A stretch of DNA of 64,000 nucleotides, taken from the NCBI GenBank assembly GCA_038225475.1, contig JBBRRA010000005.1:124001-188000 (forward strand), given 5' to 3'. This DNA is from Polymorphobacter_B sp038225475. Lineage in GTDB: Bacteria; Pseudomonadota; Alphaproteobacteria; Sphingomonadales; Sphingomonadaceae. The notes beneath the pieces are model-generated. The model did not search any database. It was not told the DNA's origin and saw only the letters and a program-made list of their open reading frames with translations. The translations under genes and the position numbers were made by a program. Below, in pieces: positions 26,573 to 35,666 of the stretch. How positions within the stretch are numbered: the stretch's first letter is position 1; each line of letters opens with the position of its first letter.

Positions 26573-26615
26573 GCCAGCGGCTTAGCCGGGCAGGCGCGCC
26601 GCCGTCAACGCGCGC

Positions 26616-28007
26616 TCAATATTGGATGTGAAAGCGCGCGCCGAGCACGGCAACCGGGCCGCGGTCGCGGTTATACGCCGGGTGGTCGATCAGCTGAAAA
26701 TCGGCGGTGACGTGCGCGGCCTTGACGACCGCAAAGTCATAATAGGTTTCGACGATATGCTCGTCGCCCGCATGCACCAGCGCGCCGTCGCCGACCAGAA
26801 TGCCGAGGCCACCGGCGGCGAGATAGCGTTTGCGCGCCGCCGACGCGCCGTTGACGACAAAGCCCAGCCCGATCCGGTCGTCGGCGCGCCCCCAGCCGGT
26901 ACCCTTCAGCGCCATCCCCACCGACAGCGTGCGGTCGATATCGGTAAACTCGAACGCCTCGTACCGGCCATCGGCGACACCGGCGCGCGCATACAGCCCG
27001 ATCGCATCGGTCACCGCCTGCTCGGCCAGCACGCTGATCCCGGTGCGCGTCGCAAAGTGGCGCACCAGCGCGACATCGGGCGTCTGCCGCGTTGCCAGCC
27101 CGAGTGCGGTCGCATCGTCGAGCCGCGCCATGTTGCCGTGGCTGGCAAAGCCGGTGACCTTCACCTTGCCGTCGCGGCCGCCGATCTGGTGTCGCTCCTC
27201 GACTTCGAAGATCAGCTGATACTGGCGGAAATTCGATTCGAGATGTTCGCTGTTGGGCTCCACCGACAGGTCGAACAGCCCCGCGCGCAGCGTGAACCGG
27301 CCGCGATAGAGTTCGGCCGCGCCGCCATAGGTATAACCCCACGCATTCGCGGCATAATCGAAGCTGCCCGCGTCGAGCAGCGTCCAGTTGAGCACGTCGC
27401 CGCGCGGGTCGTGCGCATAGCTGCTCGAATCGAAGATATCGCCGACGCTGAACTTGCCGACCGTCAGGACCAGCCGGTCGGTGGCGCGGCTGCCGCCGAG
27501 CTGGTTCAAGTCGGCGGCGACATCCTCGCGCGCGCCGCCAAGGTCGATCGTCTGGCGGAAAAACAGCCGCTGGAGTTTGAAATAGGGGTTGGCCTTGCCG
27601 ACCTTATACGCCTCGCCGCTGGGGAAGCCCGCCGCCCCGAGCGTGTCACCAAGGCCGAAGCCCTGGTCGATTTCGGGGTTGATCCAAAGCTCTGCACCGC
27701 GCCACGGCTTGACGCCTGCATACAGCGTCACATCGGCGGTCTCGCGCGTTTCGCCACGCGACCTGAGGCTGTTCGCCCCTTCGAACGCCGCGCGAAACGA
27801 CGGGTTGGCCTGAACCACAAAGGTGGCCTGCGCGTGGAGCGCGAAAGTCTGCGGCGCGGCGGCCTGCGGCGTCGCTGCAGCGGCGGGCGTGTCGGTCGGA
27901 TTGGCAGGCGGCGTCGCCGAGCCTGCGCTCTGCGCCGCGGCGGGCCACGCGGCGCATGCGGCCATAATCAGCAGCCATCGCGCAGGCGTCCGCCGGTCGA
28001 CACCCAT
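26616..28007 (-). CDS. OprB-like carbohydrate porin
   Basis: A 463-residue outer-membrane protein resembling carbohydrate-selective porin OprB. From the chosen ATG (28005-28007) the signal peptide is MGVDRRTPARWLLIMAACAAWPAAAQ; the Ala/Pro/Thr-rich linker to residue 50 is followed by barrel strands. Family-like phrases are ADVTLYAGVKPWRGAELWINPEIDQGFGL, KFSVGDIFDSSSYAHDPR and the terminal ARFHIQY. Upstream in-frame starts would bury the signal peptide. Being next to the sucrose-type locus makes a sugar or small-solute role plausible, but no operator palindrome precedes it. Confidence 0.78.
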   Translation of the reverse strand: MGVDRRTPARWLLIMAACAAWPAAAQSAGSATPPANPTDTPAAAATPQAAAPQTFALHAQATFVVQANPSFRAAFEGANSLRSRGETRETADVTLYAGVKPWRGAELWINPEIDQGFGLGDTLGAAGFPSGEAYKVGKANPYFKLQRLFFRQTIDLGGAREDVAADLNQLGGSRATDRLVLTVGKFSVGDIFDSSSYAHDPRGDVLNWTLLDAGSFDYAANAWGYTYGGAAELYRGRFTLRAGLFDLSVEPNSEHLESNFRQYQLIFEVEERHQIGGRDGKVKVTGFASHGNMARLDDATALGLATRQTPDVALVRHFATRTGISVLAEQAVTDAIGLYARAGVADGRYEAFEFTDIDRTLSVGMALKGTGWGRADDRIGLGFVVNGASAARKRYLAAGGLGILVGDGALVHAGDEHIVETYYDFAVVKAAHVTADFQLIDHPAYNRDRGPVAVLGARFHIQY

Positions 28008-28108
28008 GATCCCAAGTCCCCGAAATGCCCGCACCGGCGCACCCATAGGCGAGCCGCGGACAGCGGCCAACCCCGAAAGGCTGGCCGCGCGCGCGTTTTA
28101 TCGGGAGG

Positions 28109-30577
28109 TTAGAAGTCGACCTTGGCGCCGATCGAAATCAGGCGGCCAAGGATCGAGCGCGCCGCCCCGACACCGGCGGCATTGGGGTTCTGGTCGACTT
28201 CGGTGATGCCGACGACATTGAACAGATTGTCGACATGCGCATTGACGTGAACGTGCGGGATCACTTCATAATCGCCGAACAGTCCGACGACGGTATAGGC
28301 CGGCTGCTTGAGCGTATTGCTGCTGTCGCTGTACGATGACGACGTGCCGGTGACCGTCCCACCGAAGTCGAGCTTGCCGAAGGTCAGCGTCGGGCGCAGC
28401 TGATAGATCCACTTCGCCTGGCGCTGCGGGATGTGGCCGATGTCGGTGGCCCCGACCGCGCCGTCGCCGGTGATCTTGGCGTCGGTATAGGTGATGCCGC
28501 CATACAGGTTGAGCGGTCCGAAATTCGCCGACCCCTCGAGCTCGACGCCCTGTGCGCGGTAGTTGCGCGAATAGACGCTAAGCCCGGCGGACGTGATGTC
28601 GGTGCCGAATTCGGCCGTGGTGGTGTGGAACACCGTCACCGCGCCCGAGAATTGCGACGCGCGGAACTTGGCGCCGATTTCCTGCTGGTTGGCGAAGTTG
28701 AGCGCGGCGAACGACGCGACGTTGCCGGTGGCGTCGGCGGGCAGCACGCGGTCGGCGTTGAAGCGCGCACCGCGGCTGGCGCGGGCGAACACGGCGAGGT
28801 CCGAGTTGAACTCATAGTTGCCGCCGACCGAATACGAAACGTAGCGCTTGGTGTAGTTGACCGGACTGGCGACGCCGCTGGTCACCGTCTTGACGCGCTG
28901 TTCGGGGACCGAGATCACGCCGTCGTTGTTGACGTCGATCGGCACGCCGTTGCCCGCCGACTCCTGATAGGTGCCGTGCGCGCCCTGAATGTCATAGCGC
29001 AGGCTGGCATCGAGCGTGAACCCCGCGACCTTCCAGTTGAGGTTGAGCCACGGCGCGTCGATCGAATATTCGACGTCATAATTGCGCACGCAGCAATCGC
29101 CGAACGCGCGGGCGTCATAGGCGATCAGGCCGTTCTGCGTCTGCAGCGCGCCATTGGCATTGGCCACGTTGAGCAGCTGCGCATGGCCGCCATCCTGCGC
29201 GCTCAGCAGATAGTTGGTCCAGTGCCAGTCCATGCCGATGTGCTGCCCCGACTTGGTATAGCCGAGCGTCACGCTGCCATGCCCGATCGACCCGCCATCG
29301 ATTGCCTTCGAGAGCCGCAAGTCGTTGGTGTAAGTGTTGAAATTGTTGAGCGTCACGTCGAAGTACACCGTGTTGACGGCATAGCCGACATACGGCTGCC
29401 CGGCGTTGGGGCCGGTTGCAAAGCTGACCTTTGCGCCAGCGCCGCCGATGCCGTTGGCGATGTTTTGCGCGGTATCGACATTCGCCGGATAAGGCCCGAC
29501 GAACTTGCCCGAATTGATCGCATAGCGGAACTTGTCGTCGATGGTGATGCCGTTGCCGAGATCGAACGAGGCTTCGGCACCGAACGCCTTGGTCACGGTG
29601 CGATAGCCGTCGGAAACGCGGTCGGTGATCCGGTTGCCGCTATGATCGAGCGCCAGCAGCGACTGCAGCGCCGGCGATTGCAACGCGCCCGAGCGCAGGT
29701 CGAAACCCGGAATCGACGAATAGATGGCATTGGCGCCCGACTGGCGGATCGCCGCCGGAACCGGCAGATAAACCGGGCTGCGGTCGTCGAGGAATTTGGC
29801 GTCGAAACGGACAAAGCCGCCGTCGAACGTGTGCGTCACGTTCGCCTTGAGCTGGCCGCCGTTTTCGGCGGTGTAGCCGACATCCTTTGCACCCTGGCCG
29901 TTGTGGTAGAAGCCGCCGACATGAAAGCGCCAGTCGCTGCTCAAATGGCCGCCATAGTCGAAATCGACGCGCGTCTGGTCGTTGTCGAGCCCGCGGCTGA
30001 TGCCCACCGCACCGCCATCGGTTTCACCCGTCTTGCTGATGAAGTTGAGCACCGCGCCCGGCGCGTTGCTGGTGGCCGTCGACGCCGAGCCGCCGCGCAG
30101 CGCCTCGACCCGCGCGATATTATAGTCGACCTTGACGAAGGTGTCGGCGGTGGCGAACGCAACGTCGCCGAACGTCATGACGGGGATGCCGTCTTCCTGA
30201 AACTGGACGAACTTGCCGCCGCCCGATGCCACCGGCAGCCCGCGCACCGAGATATTGGCGTTGCCCTCGCCGCCCGAGGCTTCCGAGCGGATTCCGGGGA
30301 CGAAGCGGATCAGATCGGCGGCGCTTTGCGGATTGACCTGAGCGATCGCGGCGGCGCCGACGCTGCTGATCGACAGGCTGGTGTCGAGCTTGCGTTCGGC
30401 GCGCACGGTGCCGGTAACGACGATTTCATCCTGTGCAGCGCCGTCATTCGGGTTAGCGGCGGCGGTAGCGGCGGCGGGCGGCGTTGGCGCGGCCTGCGCG
30501 AAGGCTGTCGATGCGGCACCAATCGATACCGCCAGTGCGAAACACGACGCACCGGTGCGCAGATTCAATTTAGCCAT
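28109..30577 (-). CDS. TonB-dependent receptor, SuxA-like (sucrose-type locus)
   Basis: An 822-residue outer-membrane TonB-dependent transporter. A signal peptide (MAKLNLRTGASCFALAVSIGAASTAFAQ) and a short linker are followed by a TonB box-like DEIVVTGTVRAERKLD, the plug (SVGAAAIAQVNPQSAADLIRFVPGIRSEASGGEG) and a 22-strand barrel ending ISIGAKVDF. I chose the ATG at 30575-30577, preceded by GGGAGGGA. The gene diverges from a LacI regulator, and a 12-bp palindrome sits 61 bp upstream. With the GH68 enzyme and the MFS permease this matches the logic of the Xanthomonas SUX locus (receptor, regulator, permease, sucrase), so sucrose or a fructoside is the inferred ligand. Confidence 0.85.
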   Translation of the reverse strand: MAKLNLRTGASCFALAVSIGAASTAFAQAAPTPPAAATAAANPNDGAAQDEIVVTGTVRAERKLDTSLSISSVGAAAIAQVNPQSAADLIRFVPGIRSEASGGEGNANISVRGLPVASGGGKFVQFQEDGIPVMTFGDVAFATADTFVKVDYNIARVEALRGGSASTATSNAPGAVLNFISKTGETDGGAVGISRGLDNDQTRVDFDYGGHLSSDWRFHVGGFYHNGQGAKDVGYTAENGGQLKANVTHTFDGGFVRFDAKFLDDRSPVYLPVPAAIRQSGANAIYSSIPGFDLRSGALQSPALQSLLALDHSGNRITDRVSDGYRTVTKAFGAEASFDLGNGITIDDKFRYAINSGKFVGPYPANVDTAQNIANGIGGAGAKVSFATGPNAGQPYVGYAVNTVYFDVTLNNFNTYTNDLRLSKAIDGGSIGHGSVTLGYTKSGQHIGMDWHWTNYLLSAQDGGHAQLLNVANANGALQTQNGLIAYDARAFGDCCVRNYDVEYSIDAPWLNLNWKVAGFTLDASLRYDIQGAHGTYQESAGNGVPIDVNNDGVISVPEQRVKTVTSGVASPVNYTKRYVSYSVGGNYEFNSDLAVFARASRGARFNADRVLPADATGNVASFAALNFANQQEIGAKFRASQFSGAVTVFHTTTAEFGTDITSAGLSVYSRNYRAQGVELEGSANFGPLNLYGGITYTDAKITGDGAVGATDIGHIPQRQAKWIYQLRPTLTFGKLDFGGTVTGTSSSYSDSSNTLKQPAYTVVGLFGDYEVIPHVHVNAHVDNLFNVVGITEVDQNPNAAGVGAARSILGRLISIGAKVDF

Positions 30578-30638
30578 AGCTTCCCTCCCAAGATCTTTTC
30601 CGGGCAATTCAGCCCTTGATCCTTCGCTAAAATTGTCG

Positions 30639-30650
30639 GCAATCGATTGC
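30639..30650. promoter_or_regulatory. Predicted LacI-family operator 1
   Basis: GCAATCGATTGC is a perfect 12-bp palindrome between the receptor gene and the lacI-like gene. The same 12 bases occur again before the MFS gene (34253-34264). The central CG and even symmetry are typical of LacI-family operators. It probably covers the -35 region of the receptor promoter. Confidence 0.7.
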
Positions 30651-30733
30651 AAGACATATTTTCGGTGTCACGCTGCTTCCGTTGACATGTGTTGCGCGAC
30701 AGCGACAATGCTGGCGGGCGGCGCGAACAACAG

Positions 30734-31747
30734 GTGGCAAAGCTGGAACGGATCCGAAATATCGCCGAGCTGGCGCATCTTGCCGGCGTGTCGCCGGGAA
30801 CGGTGTCGCGCGCCCTGAGCGACAGCGGCATGATCAGTGCAAAGACGCGCGAGCGGATCAAGGCGCTCGCTCGCGAATATGATTTCCGTCCGAGCGCAAT
30901 GGCGCGCAACCTGCGCATCCAGCGCACCGGCGCCATCGGCGTAGTCATTCCGCTGGGCCACGAAACCGGCCAGCATATCTCCGATCCGTTTTTCATGACG
31001 ATGCTCGGGCTGCTGGCCGACGCGCTGACCGAACGCGGCTATGACCTTGTGCTGTCGCGCGTCATTCCGGCGGGCGATGAATGGCTCGACCGGATCGTCG
31101 ATGCCGGGCGTGTCGACGGCGTTATCGTCATCGGCCAGTCGGACCAGTCCGCCGCGCTCGACCGCGTCGCGGCGCGGTATCGGCCGCTCGTGGTCTGGGG
31201 CGGTTATGTACCGGGCCAGGTGCATTGTTCGGTCGGATCGGACAACCGGCTCGGAGGCGAACTGGCAACGCGCCACCTGATCGCGCAGGGCTGCCGCCGC
31301 ATCGCATTTTTCGGCGATGATCGCGCGCTCGAGATTGCACAGCGGCTCGAAGGCTGCCGCGCCGCGATGACCGCCGCGGGCATCGGTGACCAGCTGACGG
31401 TGTTCCCGGCGCAACTGGTTGCCGAAACGACCCAGCCCGACATTGCCGAATATCTCGGCGAACATGCCGCGCGGCCGCAGGGCATCGTCGCTGCATCCGA
31501 CGTGGTGGCGATGCGCGCGCTGCGGGCGCTTGCCGAATTCGGGATCGCGGTTCCCGACGATGTCCGCGTCATGGGCTTCGACGACCTCGCAATTGCCGAA
31601 CATATGGTGCCGCGGCTTTCGACCGTGCGTCAGGATCTCGATTCCGGCGCACGCCATCTGATCGACGCGTTGTTCCGCAGGATGGCGGGGGAAGCGACCG
31701 ACTCGGTGGTGATGGCCCCCGAAATCGTCATCCGCATGTCGGCATAA
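30734..31747 (+). CDS. LacI-family transcriptional regulator of the sucrose-type locus
   Basis: A 337-residue repressor. The N-terminal HTH reads RIRNIAELAHLAGVSPGTVSRALSDSGMISAKTRERI, followed by the hinge (DFRPSAMARNLRIQ) and a type I periplasmic-binding fold (IGVVIPLGHE ... GFDDLAIAEHMVPRLSTVRQD). The start is uncertain: GTG at 30734 (VAKLERIRN) places the HTH at the usual distance, while a GTG at 30689 would add 15 residues. It is divergent from the TonB receptor and ends exactly where the convergent GH68 gene ends. It should bind the two GCAATCGATTGC sites and respond to a sugar or sugar phosphate. Confidence 0.88.
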   Translation: MAKLERIRNIAELAHLAGVSPGTVSRALSDSGMISAKTRERIKALAREYDFRPSAMARNLRIQRTGAIGVVIPLGHETGQHISDPFFMTMLGLLADALTERGYDLVLSRVIPAGDEWLDRIVDAGRVDGVIVIGQSDQSAALDRVAARYRPLVVWGGYVPGQVHCSVGSDNRLGGELATRHLIAQGCRRIAFFGDDRALEIAQRLEGCRAAMTAAGIGDQLTVFPAQLVAETTQPDIAEYLGEHAARPQGIVAASDVVAMRALRALAEFGIAVPDDVRVMGFDDLAIAEHMVPRLSTVRQDLDSGARHLIDALFRRMAGEATDSVVMAPEIVIRMSA

Positions 31748-32860
31748 TCAGCCGCACAGCGTCGCGGAATCGCTGCCGAGCGCGATCGAAAACCGCGGTG
31801 CCGGGGTGCCGCCGAACTGGCTTTCGACCAGTTCAGGATGGTCGGCGAGCACCGCCCCGCGCAATCCCCAATGATCGACGAAGCTGACCACTTCGAGCGA
31901 CGACTGCACCAGCCAGCTATAGGCCTGAAACGGCTCGGCGTCGGGGTTGGCAGCGACCAGACCGCTGCCGTTCAGCGGCACATACGGCCCGGCCAACGCC
32001 GCTGCGACCATGCCGTACAGCCCCGTCGGCCCCGATCCCGCGGCGCACGCGAACACGCTGCGCTGCGTCGACCAGAACAGATAATAGCGTCCGGCATGCA
32101 GGACGACGTGCGGACGTTCGAGCTCGCGGTTGACGCCGAGCGCGGTGACGATCGGTGGCAACAGCTGCCAGTGTGCGCCGTCACGCCGCGCGATGCCGAC
32201 GACGCCGTCGAACGCACCGGCCGCCGGGCTCGATGATCCGGTGAACAGCATATAGTCCGCGCCGTCGGCGGGATCGCGGAACCACGCCGGATCGCGGAAC
32301 CCCTTGATCTGCCCGGCGCCGCCACGGCTATCGTGCGTCGGGGCATAGGCGACACCGTCGTTCGCAACGATCTCGATCGGCGGCGTCCAGTCGGTCAGCG
32401 CGGCGCCGCCGGCAACCGCCGCCGACGCCGCAAACAACCGCTGCTCGAACGTCACCGCCGCCTCGCCGCGTCGCCCGGCGGCGGTGAAATACAGCGCGAC
32501 ACGCTCATGCCCGGCATCAACCACCGCCGACCCCGCCCATTCACGGCTGCCGGGGCTGAACCCGTCGGGCATCGCATTGCCCAGATCGGTCCACGCGCCG
32601 TCGCGGCACCGCAGCAGCCGGATGCGCGATTGGTGATGGCGCTCGCCCGGGTCACCCGCGCGAGGCGCGGCCAGCACCAGCCACAGCTCCGCCCCGTCGA
32701 CCCGCGCGGTCGTGCCATCGACTTCGGTGACCGGCCACATGTCCCACAGATACAGCCCCGGCAGCACCGGCCGGGCGGCGTCGGCGTCGATCAGCGCGAT
32801 CGCCGGGAGCGGCGCGCGCGCCGCCGCCGCGACCATTTCGGACGTCCATGCCGAGATCAT
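31748..32860 (-). CDS. Glycoside hydrolase family 68 sucrase (levansucrase/fructosyltransferase type)
   Basis: A 370-residue five-bladed beta-propeller enzyme of GH68. The catalytic triad is visible: nucleophile Asp40 in LWDMWPV, transition-state stabiliser Asp190 in GFRDPAWF, and acid/base Glu248 in RELERPHVV. EWAGSAVV is a further family block. The N-terminus (MISAWTSEMVAAAARAP) shows no signal peptide, so the enzyme is predicted to be cytoplasmic, unlike most secreted levansucrases. It would split imported sucrose into glucose and fructose or transfer fructosyl units. Its ATG overlaps the stop of the MFS gene (ATGA), so import and cleavage are coupled. At 370 aa it is shorter than typical levansucrases (about 420-470). 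Confidence 0.87.
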   Translation of the reverse strand: MISAWTSEMVAAAARAPLPAIALIDADAARPVLPGLYLWDMWPVTEVDGTTARVDGAELWLVLAAPRAGDPGERHHQSRIRLLRCRDGAWTDLGNAMPDGFSPGSREWAGSAVVDAGHERVALYFTAAGRRGEAAVTFEQRLFAASAAVAGGAALTDWTPPIEIVANDGVAYAPTHDSRGGAGQIKGFRDPAWFRDPADGADYMLFTGSSSPAAGAFDGVVGIARRDGAHWQLLPPIVTALGVNRELERPHVVLHAGRYYLFWSTQRSVFACAAGSGPTGLYGMVAAALAGPYVPLNGSGLVAANPDAEPFQAYSWLVQSSLEVVSFVDHWGLRGAVLADHPELVESQFGGTPAPRFSIALGSDSATLCG

Positions 32861-34215
32861 GCCGCGCGTGCGCCCCCGGCAAAGCGCACCCGGCTGACGG
32901 CGACTGCAGCAGCGATCAGCAGCACGCCCGCCAGCGTCAACACGTTGCGCGGATCGCCGCCCATCAGCCGGTCATAGTAAAACGGCAGCGTGGCGGCGAT
33001 CAGCAGCATCGGAATAACGATCATCATGTTGAAAATACCCATGTAAACGCCAGTCCGCGCGGGCGGGATCGACCCGGCAAGAATGACATAGGGGTTGCCC
33101 ATGATGCTGGCCCAGCCCAACCCGACGCCGACCGCCGGAATGAACAGCAGCGGCTTGTCATGGATATGCGGCAGCACGAGCATCCCTGCCCCCGCTAGCG
33201 TCAGGCAGACCGCGTGCATCGCCTTGGGCCCGAACCGGCGGGTCAGCGGCATCATCGCAAACGCCGCGACGAACGCGACGGCGTTATAAAATGCCGCCAT
33301 CTGACCGTTGGTCAGCACCGCATCATGGAACGCCGCCGAATTCGCCTGCGCCGTGCCATAGACCGAACGCCCGATCGAATAGATGACATACGACCAGTAC
33401 AGCCCCATCGCATACCATTGGAACAGGCTCATCACGCCAAGCTGGCGCATCGCCGGCGGCATGTCGCGGATCGCGTCCCACACCTCCGCCAGCACTGCAC
33501 CGGCGGACTTTGGTGCGACGGCGATCGCGCGCGCCTCGGCATCGGTCAGCGGCAGTTCGGGAACGCGGATCACCGACCACAGGATCGTCGTGATCGACAG
33601 CACCGCACCGATTTCGAACGCGACATGCGTCACCGCCGGAATATTGTGCGCGTCGACGACGTCCTTGCTCATGCCAAAGCCGTACACCAGCAGCGACGGC
33701 GTCAGGAACGCCAGCGCCTGCGCCAGTCCGGTAAACGCGCTTTGCGACAAAAACCCCAGTTCATGCTGGTCGGGGTTGAGCCGGTCGCTGACATAGGCGC
33801 GGTACGGCTCCATCGTGATGTTATTGCCGCCGTCGAGCACCCAGAGCAGGCTGGCGGCCATCAACAGGCTGCTGCTGTACGGCATCGCGAACAGCCCGAG
33901 ACTGCACAGCACCGCCCCGACAAGGAAATATGGCGTCCGCCGCCCAAAGCGCGAGTTGGTCCGGTCGCTCATCGCACCGATGATCGGCTGCACCAGCAAC
34001 CCCGTCAGCGGTCCGGCAAGGCTCAGGATCGGCAGCGCGGCCTCGTTCGCGCCAAGGTACGAATAGATCGGCCCCATATTACCCTGCTGCAGCCCAAAGC
34101 TGAACTGCAGCCCCAGGAAACCGAGGTTCATTTCGAGGATGCGCCACAGCGAGAGGTGACGTTTTGCAATCGCCTGATGCACGCGCCCTCCCCTCGGCCG
34201 CTTGTGCAGCCGCAT
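32857..34215 (-). CDS. MFS sugar transporter, SLC45/SuxC-like
   Basis: A 452-residue inner-membrane permease with 12 predicted helices. LGFLGLQFSFGLQQGNMGPIYSYLGA in helix 1 and the loop GAMSDRTNSRFGRRTPYFLVGA are characteristic of the SLC45/SUC-type sucrose transporters found in bacterial sucrose loci. It is the first gene of the MFS-GH68 operon and has the palindrome GCAATCGATTGC 38 bp upstream of its start. An in-frame start about 10 residues later is possible. The probable role is proton-coupled uptake of sucrose or a related disaccharide from the periplasm. Confidence 0.85.
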   Translation of the reverse strand: MRLHKRPRGGRVHQAIAKRHLSLWRILEMNLGFLGLQFSFGLQQGNMGPIYSYLGANEAALPILSLAGPLTGLLVQPIIGAMSDRTNSRFGRRTPYFLVGAVLCSLGLFAMPYSSSLLMAASLLWVLDGGNNITMEPYRAYVSDRLNPDQHELGFLSQSAFTGLAQALAFLTPSLLVYGFGMSKDVVDAHNIPAVTHVAFEIGAVLSITTILWSVIRVPELPLTDAEARAIAVAPKSAGAVLAEVWDAIRDMPPAMRQLGVMSLFQWYAMGLYWSYVIYSIGRSVYGTAQANSAAFHDAVLTNGQMAAFYNAVAFVAAFAMMPLTRRFGPKAMHAVCLTLAGAGMLVLPHIHDKPLLFIPAVGVGLGWASIMGNPYVILAGSIPPARTGVYMGIFNMMIVIPMLLIAATLPFYYDRLMGGDPRNVLTLAGVLLIAAAVAVSRVRFAGGARAA

Positions 34216-34252
34216 GATTATGCGTGACGACTAGCACCGTTGCGAGCCTTCA

Positions 34253-34264
34253 GCAATCGATTGC
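34253..34264. promoter_or_regulatory. Predicted LacI-family operator 2
   Basis: A second exact copy of GCAATCGATTGC, upstream of the MFS-GH68 operon, 3.6 kb from copy 1. Two identical palindromes at the two promoters of one functional locus support a local regulon. It lies within the leader region of pgsA as well, so pgsA expression could be touched. Confidence 0.7.
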
Positions 34265-34329
34265 GACAAACTTCGGCGAGCATCGCGCAAAGGTTGAGCC
34301 GTCCCACCGCTTCCCCTACGATGCGGTGC

Positions 34330-34893
34330 ATGTTGTCCAGCCTCCCGAACCTGTTGACGCTAAGCCGGATCTTTGCGGTGCCGTTGCTCGTGCTGTTGAT
34401 GTGGGGGCCGGGCTGGGTGGCGTGGAGCGCAGCGTTCGCGCTGTTCTGTGTCGCGGGGGCCACCGACTATCTCGACGGGTATCTGGCGCGGGCGCGCGGT
34501 GCGGTGTCGAAGCTCGGCATCTTCCTCGACCCGATCGCCGACAAGATCATGGTGGCGGCCACCATCGTCATGCTGGTCCACAGCGGCATCATCCACGGCC
34601 TTGCGGTGATCCCGGCGCTGATCATCCTGCTCCGCGAGATCACGGTGAGTGGCTTGCGCGAATTTCTCGCCGGGCTGCAGGTGTCGCTGCCGGTGAGCAC
34701 GCTCGCCAAATGGAAGACCGCGTTCCAGATGATCGCGCTCGCCGCGCTGATCCTCGCGGGCGCGCTGGTGCGGCCGCTGTGGTGGCTGCCGGCGCGCGAC
34801 GTCGGGCTGGTCAGCCTGTGGGTCGCGGCCGCACTGACGGTCGTGACCGGCTACGATTACCTGCGCGTCGGGCTGAAGCACATGGACGCCTGA
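34330..34893 (+). CDS. pgsA: CDP-diacylglycerol--glycerol-3-phosphate 3-phosphatidyltransferase
   Basis: A 187-residue membrane enzyme making phosphatidylglycerophosphate. The CDP-alcohol phosphotransferase motif DG(x)2AR(x)8G(x)3D(x)3D is complete in TDYLDGYLARARGAVSKLG followed by IFLDPIADK. The ATG at 34330 gives MLSSLPNLLTLSRI, the usual family opening; an ATG three codons earlier is the alternative. It overlaps moaD by one base (TGATG), so pgsA-moaD-moaE form one transcript. Confidence 0.95.
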   Translation: MLSSLPNLLTLSRIFAVPLLVLLMWGPGWVAWSAAFALFCVAGATDYLDGYLARARGAVSKLGIFLDPIADKIMVAATIVMLVHSGIIHGLAVIPALIILLREITVSGLREFLAGLQVSLPVSTLAKWKTAFQMIALAALILAGALVRPLWWLPARDVGLVSLWVAAALTVVTGYDYLRVGLKHMDA

Positions 34894-35144
34894 TGCAGCT
34901 GCTGTATTTCGCCTGGGTCCGCGAGCGGATCGGGCTCGACGCAGAGACGCTGGCGCTGCCCGAAGGCGTTGCGACGGCGGGCGCGCTGCTCGACTGGCTG
35001 GCAACACGCTCCGAAGGTCACGCCGCCGCGCTCGCCGACCGCAACCAGCTCCGCATCGCGGTCGACCAGCAGTTCGCCATGATGGACACGCCGGTTCGCG
35101 ACGATGCCGAGGTGGCGATCTTCCCGCCGGTCACCGGCGGCTGA
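34893..35144 (+). CDS. moaD: Molybdopterin synthase sulfur carrier subunit
   Basis: An 83-residue ubiquitin-fold protein starting MQLLYFAWVRERIG and ending in the required Gly-Gly (FPPVTGG), which becomes the thiocarboxylate. It donates sulfur to precursor Z within the MoaD-MoaE synthase. Its ATG overlaps the pgsA stop, and moaE starts 2 bp after its own stop. Confidence 0.95.
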   Translation: MQLLYFAWVRERIGLDAETLALPEGVATAGALLDWLATRSEGHAAALADRNQLRIAVDQQFAMMDTPVRDDAEVAIFPPVTGG

Positions 35145-35146
35145 CC

Positions 35147-35578
35147 ATGCTGACCACCCGCGTCCAGCCCGGCCCGTTCGACCTTGGTGCCGAAGTCGCC
35201 GTACTCACCGCCGGGCGCAGCGATATCGGCGCAGTCGTCAGCTTCACCGGGTTGGTGCGGGATGTCGCGCTGACGCTCGAACATTATCCCGCAATGACCG
35301 AGCGCCAGCTTGCCGCGATCGCCGCCGACGCCGCCGCGCGCTGGGAATTGCTCGGGGCAACGGTGATCCACCGCTTCGGTAGCCTCGCGCCCGCCGACCC
35401 GATCGTTCTGGTCGCCACCGCCGCACGCCACCGCGGTGCGGCGTTCGCGGCGGCCGAGTTCCTGATGGACTGGCTCAAAACGCGCGCGCCGTTCTGGAAG
35501 CGCGAAGCCGGCGGCGGCTGGGTCGAGGCCAAGGCGACCGACGATGCCGCAGCGGCGCGCTGGGTGATACCCAGCTAA
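35147..35578 (+). CDS. moaE: Molybdopterin synthase catalytic subunit
   Basis: A 143-residue MoaE. The segment IGAVVSFTGLVRD, the conserved HRFGSLAPADPIVLVATAARHR, and the lysine-bearing catalytic stretch LKTRAPFWKRE are all present. It acts with the adjacent MoaD to make molybdopterin. It is the last gene of the pgsA-moaD-moaE operon. Confidence 0.95.
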   Translation: MLTTRVQPGPFDLGAEVAVLTAGRSDIGAVVSFTGLVRDVALTLEHYPAMTERQLAAIAADAAARWELLGATVIHRFGSLAPADPIVLVATAARHRGAAFAAAEFLMDWLKTRAPFWKREAGGGWVEAKATDDAAAARWVIPS

Positions 35579-35666
35579 GGCCGCTAGCTTTACGCATTCG
35601 CGGCGGCGAACACCGCACGCTAGGCGAGCTGTGGTGCGAGGTCGCGGCAAGGTCGATCCGCCCCGC

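Noticed and set aside
26573..26615. SAM riboswitch before metZ
   Set aside because: SAM-II elements often precede metZ in alphaproteobacteria, but the gap is only 43 bp and shows no matching structure.
28433..30619. A 728-codon plus-strand open frame
   Set aside because: It lies opposite the TonB receptor gene, which has a signal peptide, plug and barrel. The antisense product is compositionally odd and resembles nothing.
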